Part shown: positions 7,922 to 15,203 of the stretch, piece after piece
How the letters are laid out: every line of letters starts with the position of its first letter
Position numbering within the stretch: the stretch's first letter is position 1
Source of the DNA: Planotetraspora phitsanulokensis
GTDB lineage: Bacteria; Actinomycetota; Actinomycetes; Streptosporangiales; Streptosporangiaceae
Direction: 5' to 3'
DNA: 64,000 nt
Assembly (NCBI RefSeq): GCF_016863295.1
Contig: NZ_BOOP01000003.1
Span: 186,001 to 250,000 of the forward strand
Notes under the pieces: generated by a model
Told to the model about the DNA's origin: nothing
The model's input: the letters and a program-made list of their open reading frames with translations, nothing else
Database searches by the model: none
Translations under genes and position numbers: made by a program

Positions 7922-9106
7922 TCAGGCGGAGCGCAGTGCGTCGGTCGGGGCGAGGCGGGCGGCTCGCGTGGCCGGGTAGAGGCCCGCGAGCGCGCCGATC
8001 AGCACAGCGGCTCCGAGGCCGGCGGCGATGCCTGTGGGCGGGATGAGCGGCTGCCAGTGGTGGTTGATCGCGGTGATGTAGGTCGCGACCGAGCCGAGGA
8101 CCGTCCCGGTGAGGCCGCCGAGCACGGCTAGGAGCAGCGATTCGAGCAGGAACTGGGTGGCGATGTGCGGGCGGGTGGCACCGAGGGCGCGGCGTAGGCC
8201 GATCTCGGTGCGGCGTTCGAGTACGGAGATGACCATGACGTTCGCGATGCCGATGCCGCCGACGAGCAGGGCGACGGTGCCGAGGCCGAGGAGGAGGGAT
8301 GTGGTGGAGTCGGCGACGAGTAAGCGGGATTCGAGCGCGTCGGACGGGCGGGTGACCGCGACTTCCTGGGGGAACTGGGGGTTGACGGCACGGGCCAGCA
8401 GGCCTGCGGTTTTCGTGACGTGTTCGGTGGCCGCGCGCAGGTAGAGGAGGGTGGGGTGGCCGGTGTAGCCGAGTGAGGCGGCGATGCCGGTGCCGATGAG
8501 CGCGGACCGGTCGATCTCGGGGGCGAGTTCGACGGGTTGCAGGATGCCCGCGACGGTGAACCATCGGTCGCCGAGCCAGACGCGGGTGGCCGGGTCGAGG
8601 TGGGCGATGCCCAACGTCTCGGCGGCCCCGTGGCCGAGCACCACGACCGGGTAGCCGCTGGTGGCCGGGGTGAGGAACCTCCCAGCTGCGAGGTGGCCGT
8701 CCAGGGTGGACAGCAGCGTCGTCTCGGTGACCCGGACCTCCATCCCGCCCGACTGCCCGGCGGGGATGCGATCGTTGCGGTAGACGCCGGTGTCGTGGAG
8801 TTGGGCGGTGGCGGTGACGCGTTCGACGCCGTCGGTGCGGGCGATGCTCGTGCGCGCGTTCGGCGGCAGCGGCTCCTCGTTGCCGCCGAGTTCGGCCACG
8901 GTCAGCAGGTTGGTGCCAAGACGGTCGATCCGGTCGAGCAGTTCGGACTGGCTGGAGCGGGTGATGCCCAGCACCGCCACGGTCGCGGCGATGCCGATGG
9001 CGATGCCGAGCGTCGACAGCGCGGTCCGCGTCCTGCGGCTGCGCAGCCCGACCGTGGCCAGCGGCACCAGATCACCGGCGCGCAGCCGGGAGACGGGCGT
9101 GGTCAT
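7922..9106 (-). CDS. MacB/FtsX-type ABC transporter permease
   Basis: A 394-residue permease subunit of a tripartite-like exporter. One transmembrane helix lies near residues 28-50, a long extracytoplasmic MacB-type core domain follows (about 50-260), and three helices near 265-385 surround the [12 protein letters not shown] coupling element. It would work with the ATPase immediately upstream, whose stop codon overlaps this start (ATGA), and with the adaptor and lipoprotein encoded before that. Export of a peptide, lipoprotein or antibiotic is likely for the family. The divergent two-component system probably controls the operon. Confidence 0.92.
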   Translation of the reverse strand: MTTPVSRLRAGDLVPLATVGLRSRRTRTALSTLGIAIGIAATVAVLGITRSSQSELLDRIDRLGTNLLTVAELGGNEEPLPPNARTSIARTDGVERVTATAQLHDTGVYRNDRIPAGQSGGMEVRVTETTLLSTLDGHLAAGRFLTPATSGYPVVVLGHGAAETLGIAHLDPATRVWLGDRWFTVAGILQPVELAPEIDRSALIGTGIAASLGYTGHPTLLYLRAATEHVTKTAGLLARAVNPQFPQEVAVTRPSDALESRLLVADSTTSLLLGLGTVALLVGGIGIANVMVISVLERRTEIGLRRALGATRPHIATQFLLESLLLAVLGGLTGTVLGSVATYITAINHHWQPLIPPTGIAAGLGAAVLIGALAGLYPATRAARLAPTDALRSA

Positions 9107-9828
9107 GACTCACCGCCGATCCGGCCGTCGTGGATCTGGATGCGGCGGGTACAGGCGGCCGCGACATGCGGATCGTGGGTGATCACGAGCAAGGTGACGC
9201 CGTCGGCGTTGAGATCGCGGAGCAGGGTGAGGATCTGGTCGCCGTTGGCCGAGTCGAGGTTGCCGGTGGGCTCGTCGGCCAGCACCAGGGCGGGACGACC
9301 GACCAGGGCGCGGGCGATGGCGACCCGCTGGCGTTCGCCGCCGGAAAGCAGGCGGGTCAGATGGCCGACCCGGTGGGACAGGCCGACGCGCTCGAGCGCG
9401 TCCATGGCGGCGTTACGGCGACGGCGCGGCGGCAGGCCGCGGTAGAGCAGGCCGCCGGCGACGTTGTCGAGGGCCGTGAGATGGTCCAGCAGGAAGAACT
9501 GCTGGAAGACGACGCCGATCGTGTGGGCGCGCAGCCCCGACAGCCGCCGGTCCGACAGTGTCTCGATGCGCTCCCCGGCCAGGTGGACCGACCCCGCGGT
9601 AGGACGGTCGAGCCCGGCGGCAAGGTTGAGCAGCGTGGTCTTTCCCGATCCGGACGGGCCAAGGACCGCGACCATCTCCCCGGCCCGTACGGTCAGGTCC
9701 ACCCCGCGCAGCGACTCGACGGGAGGCGTCCCCGGATAGGTCTTCACCGCGCCCTCGAAGGACAGCACCACATCGTTCATGGGGCTGTTCATGAGATCGT
9801 TCATGAGATCGTTCATGGGGCGGTTCAT
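9103..9828 (-). CDS. ABC transporter ATP-binding protein (MacB/LolD-type)
   Basis: A 241-residue ATPase. Walker A is GPSGSGKTT, the signature LSGGERQR and Walker [13 protein letters not shown], all characteristic of the MacB/LolD group. It energises the permease encoded downstream. The N-terminus is unusual: four 12-base units each reading Met-Asn-x-x place five in-frame ATG codons at 9828, 9816, 9804, 9792 and 9780, and the conserved domain starts only after the last. Each unit contains ATGA, so any of them could restart translation after the adaptor stop at 9825. The true start is therefore undecided. Confidence 0.92.
   Translation of the reverse strand: MNRPMNDLMNDLMNSPMNDVVLSFEGAVKTYPGTPPVESLRGVDLTVRAGEMVAVLGPSGSGKTTLLNLAAGLDRPTAGSVHLAGERIETLSDRRLSGLRAHTIGVVFQQFFLLDHLTALDNVAGGLLYRGLPPRRRRNAAMDALERVGLSHRVGHLTRLLSGGERQRVAIARALVGRPALVLADEPTGNLDSANGDQILTLLRDLNADGVTLLVITHDPHVAAACTRRIQIHDGRIGGES
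9781..9828 (-). repeat. Four tandem 12-bp units at a gene start
   Basis: Read on the minus strand there are four 12-base units beginning ATGAAC, two of them identical (ATGAACGATCTC), followed by a fifth partial ATGAACGAT. They lie in frame across the adaptor/ATPase gene junction and multiply the start codon. This looks like slippage of the ATGA overlap. Confidence 0.85.
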
Positions 9829-10916
9829 GAGACGGGCACCTCCACCTTGGCACCCTCCTCGATGCCGGTCACCTCGACGGTTCCCGACTGGTCGTCGTAG
9901 AGCCCGGGCACGACCTGGACGAGTCTGCGGGCGGTACCGTCCAGCACCGCGACCTGGTAGCCGCCGTTGGAGCCGGCCAGCAGGGCGGTGACGGGGACGG
10001 TCAGCACGTTCCGCCGCCGCTCGCTGATCACGTCGACGTTGACCGGAGCCTGGTCGAGTTGGGCGAGTTCTCTACCCGGCTTGACCAGGCTGATCGTCAG
10101 CGGGATGGTGGCCGGGCCCTCACTACCCTGCGGCCCCTGCTGCTGCTGAGGCGGCGTGGTCGCCACTTTCCCGATGGAACGGATCCGCCCGTCATAGGTG
10201 TGTGAAGATCCGTAAAGCGAGACGCTGACCCGGTCTCCCACATGCACCTGCGACCGCCGATCGGTCGTCAGGGAGACCCGGACGACCTTCGTCGTGGAGC
10301 TCACCACGAGCACCTGAGCGCCCGGCCCGGCCAGAGCACCCGCGGGGCTGTGGATCTGCGTGACCCGCACAGCCCCCGGCAGGAAGATCACGTCGCCGGG
10401 CTCCAGTCGTCCTGTCCGGGACGCGTAGGGCAGGCCGCGCGCCTTCTGCCAGCGCCGCACGGCCGCCGCGGTGGAGGCGGAGAAATGCCGGTCCACGGTC
10501 CCCGGCTCCATGCCCAGCGCGGCCAGGTTGCGTTCGAGTTGCTTGACGTCGGCGCCGTCGGTCATGCCCAGAGCGAAAGCCCGGTAGGCGGGTGTCCGGC
10601 CATACAGCAGCACCGTGGACGCCGCCCCGACGGCGAACAGGCGGCCGCCGCGCTTGATCACCGCGCCCGGTGCGGGAACCGAAGTGATCACTCCCGGCGG
10701 GAGCTGGCTGACGATCGTGAACGACCCGTCGAAGCCGAGGGTCCCTCCGAGCGGTATCCGGGCGACGATGTCACCCCGGCCGACCGTCACGGACGTGACG
10801 GCCACCGGCGATCCGCTCACCTTGGGAGCGGCAGGACCCTGGCGGGTGATCGCCCAGGCGCCGGTCCCGGCCGCCGCGACCGCGACGACGACAACGAGCA
10901 CGCGCGCGGTCCTCAT
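9825..10916 (-). CDS. Efflux adaptor with peptidoglycan-binding-like domain
   Basis: A 363-residue membrane-anchored HlyD-like adaptor. A single N-terminal transmembrane helix or signal ([17 protein letters not shown]) is followed by a barrel segment. A peptidoglycan-binding-1-like module then follows ([13 protein letters not shown] through [13 protein letters not shown], about residues 120-165), and beta-barrel repeats run to the C-terminus. Such adaptors link MacB-type pumps to the cell wall in Gram-positives. The ATG at 10916 overlaps the lipoprotein stop (ATGA). A longer open frame reaching 11555 is antisense or low-complexity sequence and is not used. Confidence 0.88.
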   Translation of the reverse strand: MRTARVLVVVVAVAAAGTGAWAITRQGPAAPKVSGSPVAVTSVTVGRGDIVARIPLGGTLGFDGSFTIVSQLPPGVITSVPAPGAVIKRGGRLFAVGAASTVLLYGRTPAYRAFALGMTDGADVKQLERNLAALGMEPGTVDRHFSASTAAAVRRWQKARGLPYASRTGRLEPGDVIFLPGAVRVTQIHSPAGALAGPGAQVLVVSSTTKVVRVSLTTDRRSQVHVGDRVSVSLYGSSHTYDGRIRSIGKVATTPPQQQQGPQGSEGPATIPLTISLVKPGRELAQLDQAPVNVDVISERRRNVLTVPVTALLAGSNGGYQVAVLDGTARRLVQVVPGLYDDQSGTVEVTGIEEGAKVEVPVS

Positions 10917-11467
10917 GAGACACCGATCCTGCCGGACCAGAACTGCTCGCACGCGATTGCGGCGGTCCTGATGCGGTTCGATTTGCCCTCGGCCTGCAGC
11001 GGCGTCCCGGACAGCGGGAAGGTCCCGTCGGCCTTGGGATCGGGCCACTCCGGAATTCCGTGCTGGCGTATGCATTTCGCGAAGTTCCGCAGGGCGGGCA
11101 CGTCCTTCGGACCCGGGTCCCCCACTCGGGGCGGCCTGCGCTGCCTGGGTGGGGATGCGTCCGACAGCTGGTTGAGGAGTGACTTGCACTCGGGGAAGCC
11201 CTCCAGCGAGCGGAACACGGTCTTCACATCGCCGTTTCCACCGGGAAGGTTGAAGTCGATGTCGTCGCCCTCGGGGTTCACGACCGGGTCGGGGAAGTTC
11301 GGGTGGCCGTGGGCCCGGGCGCACTGGGCCATTCTCTTTCCGATCGTCATCAAGCGCTGGACGTTGTTCTGGCTGGGCGAGGGGGACGGCGTGTCGTCGC
11401 CGCCGGCGGCCGAGCACCCGGTGATGCACACCAGGGTCAGGGCCGTACAGGCAAGGATGCGTTTCAT
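10913..11467 (-). CDS. Lipoprotein of the ABC exporter operon
   Basis: A 184-residue secreted lipoprotein. The signal peptide ends in the lipobox ITGC (Cys 18) and is followed by a Pro/Ser linker. The mature part holds two related units, RMAQCARAHGHPNFPDP (about residue 45) and NFAKCIRQHGIPEWPDP (about 128), each with one cysteine, plus two more cysteines, so disulfides are likely. The arrangement is common beside MacB-like exporters in actinomycetes; the role is unknown but probably sensing or substrate binding outside the membrane. It is the first gene of the operon, with GGGGAG just before ATG 11467. Confidence 0.85.
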   Translation of the reverse strand: MKRILACTALTLVCITGCSAAGGDDTPSPSPSQNNVQRLMTIGKRMAQCARAHGHPNFPDPVVNPEGDDIDFNLPGGNGDVKTVFRSLEGFPECKSLLNQLSDASPPRQRRPPRVGDPGPKDVPALRNFAKCIRQHGIPEWPDPKADGTFPLSGTPLQAEGKSNRIRTAAIACEQFWSGRIGVS

Positions 11468-11578
11468 GCTCCCCAGGTTGGACGTGCCGCCCAGGCCGCC
11501 GCGTCTGCCGTCCGGCGGACCCGGATGTATATCTCACGACAGATCCGCTTTTCATCCCGGCGCGGATACCCTGCCGCC

Positions 11579-12889
11579 ATGCGCACGTTCCTGGGCGACT
11601 GCGCCATGGTCATCGTGCTGGCCGTGACCAGTGCGCTGCTGGGCGCCGACCCATTCTTCGACACGCCGGCGCAGCGCAAGATGATCAACGTCTACGGGTC
11701 GGTGGACGACTGGAGACTGCAGATTGTCTGCTGGTGGCTGGCGGCCCTGCTCGCGGTCGCGGCCGTCTTCGCCCGGCACCGGTGGCCGCTGGCGGCGATG
11801 CTGCTCGCCACGGCGTGCGTGGCCTCGCACCTTCTTGGCTGGCCGGCGATGATGCTGGTCTCGCCGAGTCCCAAGGCGCTGCTCGGCAGCGATCTGCTGC
11901 CCCTCGACCTGGTCGTTCTGGTCGTTCTGTACGCGCTGGCGAGTGCCGCCGGTACTCGCCGGCTGTCGCTGGCGGTGCTCGTCACCCTCGAAGCCGGGCT
12001 GGTCGGCATCGGCCTGGTCGGCCCTCTCATTGACACCCCAATACTCACCCTCCTGGCGAAGACCAACCCGGCGAAGATCCCTGCCGACAAACCTGCTCTG
12101 GCGGACCCGCTGCCGGACGTGCTGTGGCAGGTTCTGTCGTATGCGGTAGTTCCGGCGCTGCTGCTGGGCATCGCCTGGGCCGCGGGTGACAACGCCCGGA
12201 CCCGCCGTTTCCACCTGGCCGTCCTGCAGGCGCGGGCGGCCGACCTGGAACGCGAGCAGGAGCAGCGGACGGCCCTGGCCGTCGCGACCGAACGCGGACG
12301 AATCACACGCGAACTCCATGACGTCGTCGCGCACGGCCTTTCCGTGATGGTCGTCCAGGCCCAAGGGGCGCAGGCGGCTCTGCACCGGCATCCGGAACGC
12401 AGCGAGGTCGCGCTGGCCAATGTGATCTCGACGGGAAGAGCCTCGCTGGCCGAGATGCGCCGGCTGCTCGGCCTGGTACGCACCGACCCGTCGCTCGCTC
12501 CCCAGCCCAGCCTGGCCACGCTCCCCGACCTGATCGAAAGCGTCCGGTCCAGCGGAACCCCGGTCGAGTTCGCGGTCACCGGCGAGCCCGCCACACTGCC
12601 CGCGGGCATCGAGTTGTCCGCCTACCGGATCGTCCAGGAGGCACTCACGAACGCCTTGAAGCACGCCCCACCGGGCAGCCGCTGCAGCGTGGACCTGTCC
12701 TTCAACGCCGACACCTTGCACATCCGGGTCGCGGACACCGGCGCGGGCGGGGAGACACCGGTCTTCGGCAACGGGCTGCGCGGCATCGCGGAACGAGTGA
12801 ACGCACTGGGCGGGACCTTCAGGGCGGGACCGGCCGACCACGGCGGCTTCGAGGTCACCACGGTCCTGCCGGTGGTGGTGCCGGCATGA
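11579..12889 (+). CDS. NarL-type sensor histidine kinase
   Basis: A 436-residue histidine kinase with about six transmembrane helices in residues 8-205 and little extracellular sequence apart from a loop near 155-180. The HisKA_3 box RITRELHDVVAHGLS carries the phosphorylated His 247, and the HATPase region has EALTNALKHAP and a G-box near GNGLRGIAERV. The ATG at 11579 fits the membrane topology. It overlaps the response regulator by 4 bases and is divergent (111 bp) from the exporter operon, which it probably controls in response to envelope stress. Confidence 0.92.
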   Translation: MRTFLGDCAMVIVLAVTSALLGADPFFDTPAQRKMINVYGSVDDWRLQIVCWWLAALLAVAAVFARHRWPLAAMLLATACVASHLLGWPAMMLVSPSPKALLGSDLLPLDLVVLVVLYALASAAGTRRLSLAVLVTLEAGLVGIGLVGPLIDTPILTLLAKTNPAKIPADKPALADPLPDVLWQVLSYAVVPALLLGIAWAAGDNARTRRFHLAVLQARAADLEREQEQRTALAVATERGRITRELHDVVAHGLSVMVVQAQGAQAALHRHPERSEVALANVISTGRASLAEMRRLLGLVRTDPSLAPQPSLATLPDLIESVRSSGTPVEFAVTGEPATLPAGIELSAYRIVQEALTNALKHAPPGSRCSVDLSFNADTLHIRVADTGAGGETPVFGNGLRGIAERVNALGGTFRAGPADHGGFEVTTVLPVVVPA

Positions 12890-13530
12890 TCCGGGTCGTG
12901 ATCGCCGACGACCAGGCCCTGGTCCGCACCGGCTTCCGCATGATTCTGGACGAGACCGACGACATCCGCGTAGCCGGTGAGGCCGCCGACGGCCTCGCGG
13001 TGCTTTCGGTCGCCGCCCAGGAGACGCCTGACGTCGTCCTCATGGACGTCCGGATGCCCGGGATCGACGGCATCGAGGCGACCCGCCGCCTGTGCTCCGC
13101 GGAGACCGGCCCACATGTGATCATCCTGACCACCTTTGACCTGGACGAATACGTCTACGCGGGCCTGCACGCGGGAGCCGCGGGGTTCCTGCTGAAAGAC
13201 ACCCTCGCGGCCGACCTGGTCACCGCGATCCGTAACGTCGCCGCGGGCCAGAACGTCGCCGCGCCCTCGGTCACCAGCCGCCTGGTCAAGCACTTCGTCG
13301 GCACGGCAACGCGCCCGGCGAACGGCTCAGGCCTGGCCCTCCTGACGTCCCGCGAACGCGACGTTCTTTCACTCATCGCCCAGGGCATGTCCAACCATGA
13401 AATAGCCGACCAGCTCATCATCAGCGAAGGCACCGTCAAGACCCACGTCAGCCGCATCCTCGCCAAGCTCCAGCTCCGCGACCGCATCCACGCCGTCATC
13501 TACGCCTACGAAACCGGCCTCGCCAACTAG
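12886..13530 (+). CDS. NarL/LuxR-type response regulator
   Basis: A 214-residue regulator. The receiver has the acidic pair DD at 8-9, phospho-acceptor Asp 54 in VLMDVRMPG and the conserved LLKDT lysine. The C-terminal LuxR helix-turn-helix is LTSRERDVLSLIAQGMSNHEIADQL. It is the cognate partner of the kinase encoded directly upstream (4-base ATGA overlap). The likely target is the divergent lipoprotein/adaptor/ABC operon. Confidence 0.94.
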   Translation: MIRVVIADDQALVRTGFRMILDETDDIRVAGEAADGLAVLSVAAQETPDVVLMDVRMPGIDGIEATRRLCSAETGPHVIILTTFDLDEYVYAGLHAGAAGFLLKDTLAADLVTAIRNVAAGQNVAAPSVTSRLVKHFVGTATRPANGSGLALLTSRERDVLSLIAQGMSNHEIADQLIISEGTVKTHVSRILAKLQLRDRIHAVIYAYETGLAN

Positions 13531-13556
13531 GCGCACGCCGCGTACTTCCTTGTGCG

Positions 13557-14138
13557 CTAGCGGAGCCGCAAGCCTGCGATGACGAGTCCGACCATGAGGC
13601 GCGCGTCGTAGCCAGGGCTGTCGGCGCCGATGCAGAGATTGCCGATGCCGTGCATCAGGACGAGGGCGTCCACGCCGGGGATGATCTCGCCTGCCGTGGC
13701 TGCGGCGTCGAGCAGTTGGGCGCAGACCGGGACGAGGCGGTCGAGGAAGTAGGCGTGCAGCGTCTGGAAGGCGGCATCGTCGGACCGCATCGCCTCAGCC
13801 AGTCCGTGCTTGGTGACCAGGAAGTCGACGAAGAGGTCGATCCAGCTCGCCAGGGCGGCGTGCGGTGTGGCGCTCTCCGCCAGCAGCGCCGGGCCCGCCT
13901 CGGCGCACGCCTCGACCTGGTGCCGGTACACCGCGACGATGAGATCGGCCCGCGTCGGGAAGTGGCGGTAGATCGTGCCGACGCCCACTCCGGCCATGGC
14001 GGCGATGTCGCGTACAGGCGCATCGACTCCGGAGGTGACGAACGCCGCGGCGGCCGCCTTGAGTAGCGCCTCCTCGTTACGTCGGGAATCAGCCCGCTGC
14101 TTTCGCGGGGCACCCGATCCGCTGCCCGTGCCGGCCAC
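13557..14138 (-). CDS. TetR-family repressor
   Basis: About 193 residues. The N-terminal helix-turn-helix is VRDIAAMAGVGVGTIYRHFPTR, and the C-terminal ligand domain is of the SBDA type. The GTG at 14138 was chosen because GGGG lies 6 bases before it and because a longer frame would run through the operators. It is divergent from an alpha/beta hydrolase, with two palindromic operators between them, so it very likely represses that gene and itself. Confidence 0.9.
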   Translation of the reverse strand: MAGTGSGSGAPRKQRADSRRNEEALLKAAAAAFVTSGVDAPVRDIAAMAGVGVGTIYRHFPTRADLIVAVYRHQVEACAEAGPALLAESATPHAALASWIDLFVDFLVTKHGLAEAMRSDDAAFQTLHAYFLDRLVPVCAQLLDAAATAGEIIPGVDALVLMHGIGNLCIGADSPGYDARLMVGLVIAGLRLR

Positions 14139-14166
14139 TGTTACCCCTGTCACATCCCTTGAAAAG

Positions 14167-14181
14167 CGGAACCGCGTTCCG
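14167..14181. promoter_or_regulatory. TetR operator 1
   Basis: CGGAAC-CGC-GTTCCG is a perfect palindrome with 6-bp arms and a 3-bp spacer, between the divergent TetR and hydrolase genes. It shares its core with operator 2. Confidence 0.85.
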
Positions 14182-14193
14182 TATATTCCTTTA

Positions 14194-14210
14194 GCGGAAC
14201 CAAGTTCCGC
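14194..14210. promoter_or_regulatory. TetR operator 2
   Basis: GCGGAAC-CAA-GTTCCGC is a perfect palindrome with 7-bp arms and a 3-bp spacer. Its centre is 28 bp from that of operator 1, and an AT-rich TATATTCCTTTA segment, a likely -10 region, lies between them. Confidence 0.87.
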
Positions 14211-14262
14211 ATTGGCAGCATGCCAGAACGGCAGGCCCATGCCAAGTCACGAAGGAACGACC

Positions 14263-15162
14263 ATGCACGCAATGCCAGAGCCCACGCCGGTCGTATCGGT
14301 GCACCCCCTCACGCTGCCGGCCCCGGATCGCGGCGACGATCTGCAGGTGCGGGTCTCCGCACCCACGACCGGCCACGAACTGCCCGTCATCGTCTTCTCG
14401 CACGGCTTCGGCCAATCGGCGACCAACTACGCCCCGCTGGCCGACTTCTGGGCCTCCCACGGCTTCGTCGTCATCCAGCCCACCCACCTCGACTCGCGGA
14501 CACTGAACCTCCCGCCTGACGACCCCCGCACACCGCTGATCTGGCGAATCCGGGTCGACGACCTGAAGCGCACCCTCGACCGGCTCGACCTGCTGGAGTC
14601 GTCCGTTCCCGGCCTCGCCGGACGCCTCGACCGCAGCCGCATCGCCGTGGCCGGGCACTCCTGGGGCGCCCAGACGGCGAGCACGCTGCTGGGGGCGCGA
14701 GTCCTCGACGCCGACGGCAACCCCGGAGAGGACATGTCCGACCCGCGGATCAAGGCGGGCGTCCTGCTGGCGGTGACCGGCCGGGGCGGAGCCGACCTTT
14801 CCCCGTTCGCGGCCGAGCACTTCCCCTTCATGAGCCCGAGCTTCGTGGACATGACCACCCCGGCCCTCGTCGTCGCCGGCGACCAGGACGACTCCCCACT
14901 GTCAGTCCGGGGGCCGGACTGGTTCACCGACGCGTATCACCTGAGCCCGGGCAGCAAGAGCCTGCTCACCCTGTTCGGAGCAGAGCACTCGCTGGGCGGC
15001 ATCTCCGACTACGAAGCCAAGGCGACGACGGACGAAAGCCCCGAGCGGGTTGCGCTGATCCAGCGGCTCACGTGGGCCTACCTTCGCGATGCCCTCGGCC
15101 TCAAGGACTCCGTCTGGCCGGCACCGGTCGAGAGCACCCTCGGCCGCCTCGAATCCAAGTAG
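14263..15162 (+). CDS. Alpha/beta hydrolase (chlorophyllase/PAF-acetylhydrolase-like)
   Basis: A 299-residue hydrolase. VIVFSHGFGQSATNY gives the oxyanion region, GHSWGAQTAS carries the nucleophile Ser, VVAGDQDDSP the acid, and GAEHSLGG the His. The overall pattern is that of actinobacterial PAF-acetylhydrolase/chlorophyllase-type esterases. ATG 14263 has GAAGGA 7 bases upstream. The substrate is unknown. Tight control by the divergent TetR through two operators suggests an inducible detoxification or degradation role. Confidence 0.85.
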   Translation: MHAMPEPTPVVSVHPLTLPAPDRGDDLQVRVSAPTTGHELPVIVFSHGFGQSATNYAPLADFWASHGFVVIQPTHLDSRTLNLPPDDPRTPLIWRIRVDDLKRTLDRLDLLESSVPGLAGRLDRSRIAVAGHSWGAQTASTLLGARVLDADGNPGEDMSDPRIKAGVLLAVTGRGGADLSPFAAEHFPFMSPSFVDMTTPALVVAGDQDDSPLSVRGPDWFTDAYHLSPGSKSLLTLFGAEHSLGGISDYEAKATTDESPERVALIQRLTWAYLRDALGLKDSVWPAPVESTLGRLESK

Positions 15163-15203
15163 AAACAGCGGACTCCACGCGTACCCGAATCATCGCCGGC
15201 TGA

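Noticed and set aside
10242-11627. Long plus-strand frame over the adaptor and lipoprotein genes
   Set aside because: Low-complexity antisense shadow; the minus-strand genes carry clear signal peptide, lipobox and domain motifs.
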